Positions 18,482 through 27,018 of a stretch of DNA of 64,000 nucleotides are shown here, piece after piece (positions within the stretch are counted from its first letter, which is position 1; the number at the start of each line of letters is the position of its first letter). The translations under genes and the position numbers were made by a program. The DNA is from Mucilaginibacter psychrotolerans. GTDB lineage: Bacteria; Bacteroidota; Bacteroidia; Sphingobacteriales; Sphingobacteriaceae. The DNA is taken from assembly GCF_004519315.1 (NCBI RefSeq), contig NZ_SOZE01000007.1, positions 1 through 64,000 on the forward strand. Direction: 5' to 3'. The notes under the pieces were generated by a model. That model was not told the origin of the DNA, did not search any database, and saw only the letters and a list, made by a program, of their open reading frames with translations.

Positions 18482-18644
18482 ATTGCGAAACAAAACAAAC
18501 TTGTCATTGCGAAGCCTTGGGCGGGCCCGAGCGGTGGGGGCTGCGGCAATCTCATAGGACAAGCGCCGATGCATGCAAATTCACGAAATATCCTATGAGG
18601 TTGCCGCGCTTCGCTTGCAATGACATAGTTCCATATTTCGCAAT
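18482..18644. repeat. Palindromic intergenic repeat (GTCATTGCGAAGC type)
   Basis: Left arm TTGTCATTGCGAAGC with GCGGCAATCTCATAGGA pairs with the right arm read backwards (TGTCATTGCAAGCGAAG, GCGGCAACCTCATAGGA). An outer pair ATTGCGAAA / TTTCGCAAT encloses it. It fills the gap between the convergent GH2 and LacI genes and might also stop transcription from both sides. Confidence 0.75.
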
Positions 18645-18651
18645 CTTTTGA

Positions 18652-19674
18652 TTAAACGCTATTACTCTTCGACGACCCCCTGATATTAAAATCAGTCTTC
18701 AGTATAATGGACTGCGAACTGATGTGCTGCGAAGAGGTATTGAGTTTATTCAGCAGTACGGTTATTACACTATCAGCAATAGCTTCTATCGGTTGCGCTA
18801 TGGCGCTTACCGGCGGCGAAAAGAGTTTAAATACGTCGTAATCATCAAAAGAAACCAGGGCCAAATCACCAGGTACTTTTAGGCCCAGGCTATTGATCAC
18901 TTTAAGGCCACAGGTACCCACATGGTTGGTGCCGAAGAATATGGCATCGAGGTTTTTGTGTTTCTTAAGAAAGGTTTTAATAGGCCCCATGATCAGCTCT
19001 TCATCCGGACTGAAGACAATTTCCTGTATATAATGCTTCAGACCGCTCTCGTCCAACGCATCTTTATAGCCATGCAAGCGGGCTTGCATTTGCGTTTGAT
19101 TGGAAGCAAAGGTGATATAAGCGATATTTTTATACCCTTGCTGCACCAGGTGCATGGTAGCATTGTAAGAGCTGAAACGGTTATCTATCTCTACATAATC
19201 GGTGTTCACCTTAGGCAGGTGCCTGTCGAACAATACCACCGGCATACCATCTTTTATCAACGAGGCGATGTCTTCCTCTATGCCCTCGGGTGGGGCAATA
19301 ATGTACCCATCCACATGCCTGTCGCGGAACATGCTGATGAGGTCGCGGGTTTTGGCGGTATCGTTATCGGTGCTGCAGTAAATAATTTTGTAGCCGTTTT
19401 TGTAGGCACGATCTTCAATAAGCCTGGCAATGGATGCAAAGAAGGGGTTAGAGATATCCTCCACCATCAACCCAATAATGTTCGATTTGCCCGTACGCAG
19501 GCTTTTGGCCAGGGAGTTGGGTTTGTAACCCACTTCCTCTACAAATTTTTGCACGCGCTCTACCAATTCCTTACCGATGCGTTTTTCCTGCGCGCGACCA
19601 TTCAGAATGAACGAAATGGTTGTTTTAGAAACGTTTAGGTGGTTGGCTATATCAACTATCGAGAGTTTTTTCAC
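18652..19674 (-). CDS. LacI-family transcriptional regulator (cluster regulator candidate)
   Basis: A 340-residue DNA-binding repressor from the GTG at 19674; a TTG at 19695 would add seven residues, and no ATG fits. The helix-turn-helix reads LSIVDIANHLNVSKTTISFILNG, followed by the hinge region (YKPNSLAKSLRTGKSNIIGLMV) and a periplasmic-binding-protein-like sensor domain with FDRHLPKVNTDYVEID and LVSFDDYDVF. LacI proteins bind palindromes with a central CG, as the recurrent sites in this window have. An operator-like site lies 63 bp upstream of the start, suggesting self-control. It sits inside the glycan cluster, next to the transporter, so it is the best candidate for the regulator of the shared palindrome. 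The effector sugar is unknown. Confidence 0.9.
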   Translation of the reverse strand: MKKLSIVDIANHLNVSKTTISFILNGRAQEKRIGKELVERVQKFVEEVGYKPNSLAKSLRTGKSNIIGLMVEDISNPFFASIARLIEDRAYKNGYKIIYCSTDNDTAKTRDLISMFRDRHVDGYIIAPPEGIEEDIASLIKDGMPVVLFDRHLPKVNTDYVEIDNRFSSYNATMHLVQQGYKNIAYITFASNQTQMQARLHGYKDALDESGLKHYIQEIVFSPDEELIMGPIKTFLKKHKNLDAIFFGTNHVGTCGLKVINSLGLKVPGDLALVSFDDYDVFKLFSPPVSAIAQPIEAIADSVITVLLNKLNTSSQHISSQSIILKTDFNIRGSSKSNSV

Positions 19675-19736
19675 GTGCTGTATTAATAAATTCAAATATA
19701 AAATAATATCGCTGACAAGGCGCGCCGCAATTGGCT

Positions 19737-19752
19737 GATAAATCGATTTATT
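19737..19752. promoter_or_regulatory. LacI-type operator, site B (upstream of lacI-like gene)
   Basis: GATAAATCGATTTATT keeps the ten-base core TAAATCGATTTA of the shared palindrome but has diverged outer bases. It is placed in the promoter region of the LacI-family gene, which fits autoregulation. Confidence 0.55.
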
Positions 19753-19808
19753 GTAAAGATTTGCAATAAAATCAACCTGTCCTAATATTATTTTGGCATA
19801 AAATTATC

Positions 19809-21032
19809 CTAAACAGGATTTTTGTTCAAACGCCTGTAATTAAAACCAAAAAGGAAGATCACAACGTAACAAATTATGGGCAAATAATAGGCCTGCGCTA
19901 CGCTATGGTTGGCAATAAGCCCCATCGCCAGTGGGAACAGTCCCCCGCCAACAACCCCCATCACAATAAATGAAGATGCCTGTTCGGTTTGTTTGCCCAT
20001 GTTCTTGAGCCCCAGGCTAAAGATGGTTGGGAACATAATGCTGAAAAAGAAATTGATAAAGAGTAATGCCACGAACGATACCCAGCCAAAACCTTGCGCA
20101 ACAATCATACACATCAAAATATTGGCGAGCGCAAACGCAGCCAGCAGTTTGTTTGGCGCAATAAAACGCATCAGATAGGTGCCGGCAAAACGTCCTATCA
20201 TCATCATAACCATACTCAGCGAGAAAAAATAGCTCGACTGGCCATCGCTAAAGTGCATGATCTCGTGCCCATAATTAATAAAGTAGGCCCAGGTACCACC
20301 TTGTGCCGCCACGTTAAACAGCTGCGCTATCACCGCAAACACAAAATGCTTATGTTGAAATAGTTTCTTATCAGCATGGGCCACTTCTGCTGCAGCATAG
20401 GTATCGGTAGCAAGGGCATGCGGGTTGGTAAGCGCGGGCACCTTAACAAATGCGAAGGCGATGGCGATAGCCGCAATCACCGCGCCAATTACCATATATA
20501 GATGCTTTACCGACACTAAATCCTGCTCGCCACCGAAAATAACCGCGCTACCGATGATGGGCCCGATGATACCACCTACACCATTAAAAGCCTGCGCAAA
20601 GTTGATGCGCTGATCGCTGCTGCGCTGGTCGCCCAGAGCAGCAACGAAGGGGTGGGCAACGGTCTCCAACGTGGCCATCCCGCAAGCTAAAATAAACAAG
20701 GCCGCCCTAAAGAAGGTGAACGATTGGGCATCCGCCGCCGGGATAAACAAGAATGCACCAACCGAGTAAAGCAGCAGGCCAAGCAATACCCCGTTTTTAT
20801 ACCCGAAACGCTTCATGAACAAACCCGCCGGGATGCCCATAACAAAATAGGCCCCAAATATGGAGAACTGTACATACGCCGACCGGGCCTTAGTAATGTG
20901 AAGCACATTTTGGAAATGCCGGTTCAGCACATCGCCAAGCGTCATGGATATCCCCCACATCAAAAAAAGTGAGGTGACGAACAACAGCACTAACAGGTAT
21001 TTCCGTTCGGTAAACTTGGGTTTGGCATTCAT
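19809..21032 (-). CDS. Sugar MFS transporter, FucP (fucose permease) family
   Basis: A 407-residue integral membrane protein with about 12 hydrophobic helices. The start FLMWGISMTLGDVLNRHFQNVLHI, the ACGMATLETVAHPFVAALG block and NFAQAFNGVGGIIGP are typical of the FucP-type proton/sugar symporters common in Bacteroidota, whose members carry fucose, glucose, mannose or galactose. Located between the LacI regulator and the first GH92 mannosidase, it is the obvious inner-membrane importer for the monosaccharide released by the cluster; mannose is the simplest guess. It follows GH92 by 141 bp on the same strand. Confidence 0.87.
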   Translation of the reverse strand: MNAKPKFTERKYLLVLLFVTSLFLMWGISMTLGDVLNRHFQNVLHITKARSAYVQFSIFGAYFVMGIPAGLFMKRFGYKNGVLLGLLLYSVGAFLFIPAADAQSFTFFRAALFILACGMATLETVAHPFVAALGDQRSSDQRINFAQAFNGVGGIIGPIIGSAVIFGGEQDLVSVKHLYMVIGAVIAAIAIAFAFVKVPALTNPHALATDTYAAAEVAHADKKLFQHKHFVFAVIAQLFNVAAQGGTWAYFINYGHEIMHFSDGQSSYFFSLSMVMMMIGRFAGTYLMRFIAPNKLLAAFALANILMCMIVAQGFGWVSFVALLFINFFFSIMFPTIFSLGLKNMGKQTEQASSFIVMGVVGGGLFPLAMGLIANHSVAQAYYLPIICYVVIFLFGFNYRRLNKNPV

Positions 21033-21173
21033 CCGCTAAAGTTTAATTTATGGGGTTTATTGGTGCTGTAAAATAACCTAAATGTTTTGCAAGTACCAAC
21101 CCCCGGCTATCATTTTACCGAAAACGAATTTTTCACAGATTTTTGAAGAAAAACACCGAAAATACTCCGGTGG

Positions 21174-23450
21174 TTACTGCGGTTTACTCAACGAAAATGG
21201 TTTATCCTCTGGTGCAAGACCACGGGTTAAATTAGGCTTGTCGCCCATTTCAAGATGTAACACTCCACCGTTCATGATATCTGTTTGGGTGATAAAATTA
21301 TGGGTGTAGGGCATGCCGTTCAAGGTTGCCGATTGGATATACACATTGGTCTTGCTGTTATTATTGGCCTCTATAATGAAATTGTTGCCATTGTCCAGCG
21401 CGATAGTCATCTTGGGGAACAGCGGACTGCCAATGACATATTGGTCGGTACCCGGGCAAACGCTGTAAAAACCGGCTGCGCTCAATACAAACCAACTCGA
21501 CATCTGGCCCTCGTCTTCATCGCCGGGATAGCCGTTCTCGGTAGCGTTGTACATTTTGTCCATCACTTCGCGCAGGTGCATCTGCGCTTTCCATGGTTGG
21601 CCGGCGTAGTTGTACATATACAGCATATGGTGTATCGGCTCGTTGCCCTGGGCAAACTGGCCCATTTTGAACTCGGCCATCTCCGTCATCTCGTGGATAA
21701 CCTGCCCGTATCCACCAACTTTGATGGTACCCGGCTCGCTGAATACAGAATCGATCTTAGCCGTGAAGTTTTTATCGCCGCCCATCAGATTGATAAGTCC
21801 CTGTGTATCATGAAAAACCGACCATGTCCAATGCCATGCATTACCCTCAGTGTAAGGTCCACCCCAGTCCATCGGGTCGAAGGGCTCTATCCAGTTGCCC
21901 TGGGCATCCTTTGCACGCATAAAGCGCGTTTTGGGATCGAAAAGGTTTTTGTAGTTGTACATCTGCCTGGCAAAAACATCCTCGTAAAACTTATTGCCGG
22001 TTGCTTTTGCCAGCTGGTAGGCGCAAAAATCGTCATAAGCGAACTCCAGCGTCCAGGCGGTGGCTCCTTCGGTTTGTTTGGTGTAAGGCACAAATCCGTT
22101 GGCATAGTACTCTTTCCAGCCGGGGCGGCCATTGGCACTACCCCATGGGCCTTTGTTGGTAGCCTCGTGATAGTAAGCTTCCAAAGCCTGCTTCGGGTCG
22201 AAACTACGGATGCCTTTCATCCAGGCATCAGCCAGCAGAGATATAGAATGGTTACCCAGCATCCCTCCTGTTTCGCCCGGGAAAGACCACGATGGCAGCC
22301 AGCCGCATTGCTTCTGTGCATCTAACAGCGCCTGCACCAGTTGCCCCTCCATCTTGGGATGCAGGATGGTATTCAGTGGGAATTGCGCACGGAAAGTATC
22401 CCAGAAGCCATTATCGGTGTACATGTAACCATCGTGTACCTTGCCATCGTAAGGGCTGTAGTAGTAAGGTTTACCATCTTTACCGTATTCAAAAAACTGG
22501 TGCGAAAACAGGTTGGCGTGGTACATACAAGAGTAAAAGGTGGCCTTTTCTTCTTCGGTACCGCCCTGCACCGCCATGCGGCCAAGCAAGGCGTTCCAAA
22601 CTTTATCGGCCGCTTTGCGGGTATCGTTGAACGACTTGTACGCTCCTAATTCGGTTTGCAGGGTAAGTGCAGCCTGATCCGGGCTGATATAGGAAGAAGC
22701 CACTTTAGCCTGCACCATTTCCCCATCCTCAAATTGGAGGTAGGCGCCAACACCCTCGCCCTCAGCACTTTTATTGCCAGTTGCAGTGGTGTTCTTTTTA
22801 TTTTCCCAGGTACCGAAGGCGGTAAAGGGTTTATCGAAAGTGATAACGAAGTAATTTTTAAACCCTTGCGGTGCCCAGCGGCAGTTGTTTACATAGCCGG
22901 TTATCGTACGTTTTTGGGGGTCGATATTCACCATGCTCATTTTGGTGTAGCCGTCAAGTACCAGATAGGAGCCCGCACCGTTCGGGAAAGTAAAACGCAG
23001 GTGTGCGCCACGCTCGGTAGGGGTCATCTCGGTGGTGATATTGTTGTCCAGCTTTACTTTGTAGTAGCTGGGTTGCGCGATCTCATTATCATGGCTGAAT
23101 GTTGCTGCACGGTCATCCTCGTTCACTACCAATTTGCCGGTGACGGGCATCAGCGAAAAAACGGCGTAATCATTAACCCAGCTACTGCACTGGTGCGATT
23201 GCTGGAAACCGCGTATTTTCTTTTCGAAATACTGGTACTTCCAGCCGTCGCCATTTTTCCCGGTCTGCGGTGTCCAGGTGTTCATACCGAAGGGTAGTGA
23301 GGTAGCGGGATAGGTATTGCCGTACGAAAACTCGTATTTGGTGTTGGTTCCTTGCCGCGTATTTACATATTTGACGAGGTTTGGCTCCTGCGCCAAAAGG
23401 ATAGTGGTGCTCAATAGCAAGGCTGCGCCGCTATATAAAAGTTTTTTCAT
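21174..23450 (-). CDS. GH92 alpha-mannosidase, copy 1
   Basis: A 758-residue exported enzyme (signal ending LLAQ). GH92 hallmarks are an N-terminal beta-sandwich with YGNTYPATSLPFGM, an (alpha/alpha)6 domain with FWDTFRAQFPL (residues 349-359), the catalytic-acid motif NEPIHH with Glu604, and the acidic base motif GDEDEGQMSSW at 643-653, where the usual text is GNDDxGQMSAW. GH92 enzymes are calcium-dependent inverting exo-alpha-mannosidases acting on N-glycans or yeast mannan; linkage preference cannot be read here. Compared with the second GH92 at 41123 the aromatic block YTEGNAWHWTW (533-543) differs strongly, so the two likely cleave different linkages. A GC-rich hairpin separates it from the upstream SGNH gene. 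Confidence 0.92.
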   Translation of the reverse strand: MKKLLYSGAALLLSTTILLAQEPNLVKYVNTRQGTNTKYEFSYGNTYPATSLPFGMNTWTPQTGKNGDGWKYQYFEKKIRGFQQSHQCSSWVNDYAVFSLMPVTGKLVVNEDDRAATFSHDNEIAQPSYYKVKLDNNITTEMTPTERGAHLRFTFPNGAGSYLVLDGYTKMSMVNIDPQKRTITGYVNNCRWAPQGFKNYFVITFDKPFTAFGTWENKKNTTATGNKSAEGEGVGAYLQFEDGEMVQAKVASSYISPDQAALTLQTELGAYKSFNDTRKAADKVWNALLGRMAVQGGTEEEKATFYSCMYHANLFSHQFFEYGKDGKPYYYSPYDGKVHDGYMYTDNGFWDTFRAQFPLNTILHPKMEGQLVQALLDAQKQCGWLPSWSFPGETGGMLGNHSISLLADAWMKGIRSFDPKQALEAYYHEATNKGPWGSANGRPGWKEYYANGFVPYTKQTEGATAWTLEFAYDDFCAYQLAKATGNKFYEDVFARQMYNYKNLFDPKTRFMRAKDAQGNWIEPFDPMDWGGPYTEGNAWHWTWSVFHDTQGLINLMGGDKNFTAKIDSVFSEPGTIKVGGYGQVIHEMTEMAEFKMGQFAQGNEPIHHMLYMYNYAGQPWKAQMHLREVMDKMYNATENGYPGDEDEGQMSSWFVLSAAGFYSVCPGTDQYVIGSPLFPKMTIALDNGNNFIIEANNNSKTNVYIQSATLNGMPYTHNFITQTDIMNGGVLHLEMGDKPNLTRGLAPEDKPFSLSKPQ

Positions 23451-23510
23451 TGTTGAATTTCATTTTAAGGCGCAAGGCAAATAGCACCTGAGGGAAGTAG
23501 ACTTAAAGAA

Positions 23511-23530
23511 GGGAGGCGCTCCCGCCTCCC
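23511..23530 (-). terminator. Hairpin between SGNH esterase and GH92
   Basis: GGGAGGCG and CGCCTCCC form a perfect 8-bp stem with a 4-base loop, followed on the minus strand by TTCTTT. It could end the SGNH transcript or protect its 3' end; the T-run is short. Confidence 0.5.
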
Positions 23531-23563
23531 TTTAAACCAAAAATATAAACCAAAACCAGTAAA

Positions 23564-24226
23564 CTATTTTATGAGCGACTGATACATCAAATCAGCCACT
23601 TGCTTATTTCCTTCGGCGTTAAGGTGCACGCCATCAACGGTTAGAATGCCTTTATCCTTGTTTTCGGGATTGTTCTTTACGCCGTATTCGTGGAATATCT
23701 TGCGGAAATCAATCAGTCCGCAATTGTTTTGTGCTGCCAAGTTGCGGATAATTTGGGAGTAGCGATTAAGGTCGCCATCCAGTTCGTTGCTGAAATCGGC
23801 TTTTTCGCCCACAGATGCCGGGGTGCAAATGGTAACCCTGATGCCCTTCGCCTGGAATTTCTTGATAAGCGCGGTATAAAATTTGCCGAATTTATCCCAA
23901 TCGGTACCGGTCCCGAATAGGCGCTTATGCCATACATCATTCACGCCTACCCAAATAACCACTACATCGGGGTTCTTGGTCAGCACGTCATCTTCGTAGC
24001 GCAGGTAAAGATCATATATCTTGTTGCCGCCGATGCCCGCTCCTGCTGCTTCGTAGTCGCCCGCCTTGCCGTTATCTTTTAGCTTCTGTTGGAACAAGGT
24101 GATATAGCCATCGGGCCTTACGCCGTACTCGGTAATAGAATCGCCAAAGAATACAATTTTACTAGGTTTTTTGTTTTGGAAACTACACATGATAACAACC
24201 ATGGCAAACAGCAATATTTTCTTCAT
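23564..24226 (-). CDS. SGNH/GDSL-type esterase, single domain
   Basis: A 220-residue exported hydrolase. The N-terminal hydrophobic stretch ends VVIMCSF, so it may be a lipoprotein. The four SGNH blocks are present: FFGDSITEYG (nucleophile Ser), GAGIGGN, WVGVND and DGVHLN with the Asp-His pair. The family deacylates sugars, among other substrates. A near-perfect copy of the cluster palindrome lies 24 bp upstream of the start, so this gene begins its own controlled unit, probably with GH92 behind it. It is shorter and quite different from the 461-residue SGNH proteins at 39741 and 47227. Confidence 0.88.
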   Translation of the reverse strand: MKKILLFAMVVIMCSFQNKKPSKIVFFGDSITEYGVRPDGYITLFQQKLKDNGKAGDYEAAGAGIGGNKIYDLYLRYEDDVLTKNPDVVVIWVGVNDVWHKRLFGTGTDWDKFGKFYTALIKKFQAKGIRVTICTPASVGEKADFSNELDGDLNRYSQIIRNLAAQNNCGLIDFRKIFHEYGVKNNPENKDKGILTVDGVHLNAEGNKQVADLMYQSLIK

Positions 24227-24249
24227 TTTAGTTTAAATTGGTATCAAAT

Positions 24250-24265
24250 GCTAAATTGATTTAGC
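24250..24265. promoter_or_regulatory. LacI-type operator, site C
   Basis: GCTAAATTGATTTAGC, with 7-base arms that are exact inverted copies around a central TG. It lies 24 bp upstream of the SGNH gene start at 24226. A further half-site (ACTAAATCG) lies at 24401-24409, overlapping no start codon. Confidence 0.72.
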
Positions 24266-24413
24266 TAAAGTATTGATTATTTTTTAAGTTGCAAATTATT
24301 TTAAGAATTTATCTGAACTCGAATTAAGCGAATGACTGGAATTTTTAGAAAAGGACTAATCAATCTTCAAAATTCTTTAATTCCATAAAATAGAGTTTAG
24401 ACTAAATCGCTAA

Positions 24414-25592
24414 CTACTCAAATTTAACCCTGATAAACCTGGGGCGGTAAAGGTTGGGGTGCACGTTAAGATCTTTAATGAACTCAACAGAGTTGATGTT
24501 ATAGCTGATAATCAATTCCCCGGGGGCTGATAAGCTTGGATGCGCTTTGGCGTTGTAAACCACAAAGGTTTTTTCGATCAGATCGGGTTTGCAATCCCAC
24601 AATTTAATGATGGGACCAAACGGGCCAACGGGGCTGGCACCTATCCGCATGCCTACCGTAGTACTCATGCCGCCATGCTGAAAAACAAGCGCGTACCGTC
24701 CATCGGGCAGGGCAGAGACACTCAGTTCGTTAGACACGCCATCGGTAATATTGGCTGCCCTGGCTATATCGTTCACCCAGTTTGCGCCATCCCAAAACGT
24801 CCATTTCCGCATATTTTCAAAATCGGCTGGCAAAACGCGTGCAACCATCAGGTTTTTAGCCATGCCGCGTACACCATAAGTATAAATATAACCATCAGGC
24901 TTAGGCGCACCGGCGCCTTTCGTATTCACATACACCCCCGCACCAAAAGAGCCTATATCCGCTTTCTCGTCCAGCAGGTATAGGTGGGTATCCATTTGCG
25001 TTAAATTACGGAAAGGCGGCTTGCTGCCGGCAGGTATTTTTATCAATGTATTGCCTACTTCCCTAAAACCAAATGCCCCGCTGCTTACGTTACGCACACG
25101 GTAGCCAAAAATATAGGTAGCATGGTTGTTTTCGTTTACAAAACCATCGCCAAGCCAGTAGTAATCAACACTATCGGTTTGCGGGGTTTTGGGTATAAAT
25201 AAGGATTCGGCCTGGCCTTTGGCATCCGTATCCCAATAAAACTTTATCTTATTACCCAATGGTTTGTTGCCATCAAGTATAGCTACCGCGTTGTGTATCA
25301 TTTTGTACCCCGGCTGCATGGCACCGTCTTTTATCTGGCCAATCATACTATCGCTGAAGATGAACAGTACCTTATCATTAGGGTTCGCCTGCCTGCCTTC
25401 CATACCATTTAGCGGAATGGTGTATATACCATCGCCGCCAAACCAGCCCTTATCGCGCTTCAGCAGGGCCGACCATTCCGGTGCTTCGGTCACCGTGAAT
25501 TTAATATCAGTAAGGTTTACAGCCGTGGTTTGGGCCGAGCCATTATGCATGGCGCAGCAAATGATTATACACAATAGCGCAAGCTTTTTCAT
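24414..25592 (-). CDS. Secreted beta-propeller-like protein of unknown function
   Basis: A 392-residue exported protein with signal peptide ending NGSAQ. The body is rich in short beta segments with a repeating pattern: KVLFIFSDSMIGQ, DYYWLGDGFVNENNHATYIFGYRV, DGYIYTYGVRGMAKNLMVARV and DGRYALVFQHGGMSTTVGMRIG. This resembles the five-bladed propellers of GH43-like or DUF4185/DUF5005-type proteins found in polysaccharide loci, but I cannot name the family with certainty. Asp and Glu residues at blade starts could be catalytic. It follows the Lgt-like gene by 29 bp and ends the SusC/SusD operon, so it is probably a surface or periplasmic enzyme of the pathway. Confidence 0.7.
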   Translation of the reverse strand: MKKLALLCIIICCAMHNGSAQTTAVNLTDIKFTVTEAPEWSALLKRDKGWFGGDGIYTIPLNGMEGRQANPNDKVLFIFSDSMIGQIKDGAMQPGYKMIHNAVAILDGNKPLGNKIKFYWDTDAKGQAESLFIPKTPQTDSVDYYWLGDGFVNENNHATYIFGYRVRNVSSGAFGFREVGNTLIKIPAGSKPPFRNLTQMDTHLYLLDEKADIGSFGAGVYVNTKGAGAPKPDGYIYTYGVRGMAKNLMVARVLPADFENMRKWTFWDGANWVNDIARAANITDGVSNELSVSALPDGRYALVFQHGGMSTTVGMRIGASPVGPFGPIIKLWDCKPDLIEKTFVVYNAKAHPSLSAPGELIISYNINSVEFIKDLNVHPNLYRPRFIRVKFE

Positions 25593-25621
25593 ATTAGGGG
25601 AAGGGGATAATAATCAATTGG

Positions 25622-26788
25622 TTATGCAGCTAATTTGGGCGATGTGTAACGTTTAAATACTATGATGGCCAATCCAGCCAGCCCGCCCAAAAGCATCAAA
25701 CCGCCAATTAGTTCTGCTTGTGTAAAAGTAAGGCCTAAATAACTGTAATAAAAATTTATGCGGATATGTTCTATTAAAAACCGTTCGCCCCCGTTGAGTA
25801 TCAGGTAGATGGAGAACATCAGCCCCGGTACCTTTATTTTTTTGCGGAAGGCCCACATCAGCGCGAACATGCCTATACAAAGCAGTAGTTCGTAAAGGGG
25901 CGTAGGGTACACGCCCTGCACCAACTGACTGCAGTAATTGCCGGTACAACCGGGGATAGACACCCCCGCGTTGATGGAATTATGTGGGTACTTAAAGCTC
26001 CAGGCCCAATTTGGCAACCAACTGATCCATTGCGGTTTGAAATAATTATTGACGATACCCCAATCGCCATCGCCGGATAGCTGGCAGCCTATGCGGCCGA
26101 TACCATAAGCCAACATCATACCGGGCGAACCGATATCGGCCAGGTGCACCTGCTTCATGCCGTGGCGGTAGCCGATGTACAGGTAAGTAAGTGCTCCGAA
26201 TATCAACCCGCCGTAATAGGCAAAGCCATTTACGGAGAACAGCACACCTAAGGGATTGTAAATGAACTGATTGAGATGCTCGAGGGTATCGAACAGTTTG
26301 GCACCGATAAAGCCGAAAAAACCCACGCTGAAAACGATGAGCCCCATCAGCTGATAGGGATGGCGCACTTCTTCAACAACCTTAGGTTCAGGCAATTGTT
26401 GTTTCTTTCGGTCGAAATATACCCAGAGGGAAAAGCCAAGACCTACCAGGATACCACCCGCCAGGCTGCCTTGCAAAGATGCCAGATACCCCCTCGGGTC
26501 GAATGCGAACCTGCTGTAATTAAGCGCTATACCGATTGCTTTAAAGCCAAAAGTGAAGCCCAGCAAAAAATTCACGGCTATATCCAACAACGTAGCAGAC
26601 TGGCCCACAAGCACTTTACGCTTAAAAGGATGAATTTTTCCGTTCGCTTCATACCGTTTAAACTCGGATGTAAAAACCAAATAGGCCCCAAAAAATGCCA
26701 GCGCGATAAACAACCCCAGCGTTTGTATAGGGAAGGTTAACCTTACATTAAAAACGTAATATACCAGATCGCCTATAGTTGGGAACAT
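25622..26788 (-). CDS. Lgt-like prolipoprotein diacylglyceryl transferase paralogue
   Basis: A 388-residue multi-pass membrane protein started at the ATG at 26788; the longer frame to 26845 lacks membrane-protein character. Lgt blocks are recognisable: GGLIFGAL, GRIGCQLSGDGDWG (the Lgt signature with conserved Arg232), YPTPLYE and GERFLIEHIR. Bacterial Lgt moves diacylglycerol onto the lipobox Cys. Two differences stand out: the residue before GGL is Tyr192, where E. coli Lgt has the essential His103, and about 95 extra residues (roughly 45-140) add membrane segments. It is encoded between a SusC gene and the propeller-like gene. It may be a specialised transferase for the locus lipoproteins or a repurposed lipid-binding protein. 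Confidence 0.8.
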   Translation of the reverse strand: MFPTIGDLVYYVFNVRLTFPIQTLGLFIALAFFGAYLVFTSEFKRYEANGKIHPFKRKVLVGQSATLLDIAVNFLLGFTFGFKAIGIALNYSRFAFDPRGYLASLQGSLAGGILVGLGFSLWVYFDRKKQQLPEPKVVEEVRHPYQLMGLIVFSVGFFGFIGAKLFDTLEHLNQFIYNPLGVLFSVNGFAYYGGLIFGALTYLYIGYRHGMKQVHLADIGSPGMMLAYGIGRIGCQLSGDGDWGIVNNYFKPQWISWLPNWAWSFKYPHNSINAGVSIPGCTGNYCSQLVQGVYPTPLYELLLCIGMFALMWAFRKKIKVPGLMFSIYLILNGGERFLIEHIRINFYYSYLGLTFTQAELIGGLMLLGGLAGLAIIVFKRYTSPKLAA

Positions 26789-27018
26789 GATGCTAATGTA
26801 TAAAATGCATGGCATATAATCTGCCAAATGCTTATGCGGCGGCACCGCTTATAAGACCCGCACCCGGCATTTTTACCGGTGTTTTCCGTTAAAAATCCGA
26901 GTTTTTCTTTGAAAACCGGAGAAAATCAACAAATTCCGTTACAATCCCATCCCTTATAAAACAGCAAAGGTCAAAACCGTTACCGGCCCTGACCCTGCTG
27001 CCTAAATTTCAATCAAAT

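Noticed and set aside
24401..24416. ACTAAATCGCTAACTA half-operator
   Set aside because: Only the left arm matches and it overlaps the stop codon of the propeller-like gene; noted with site C but not called separately.
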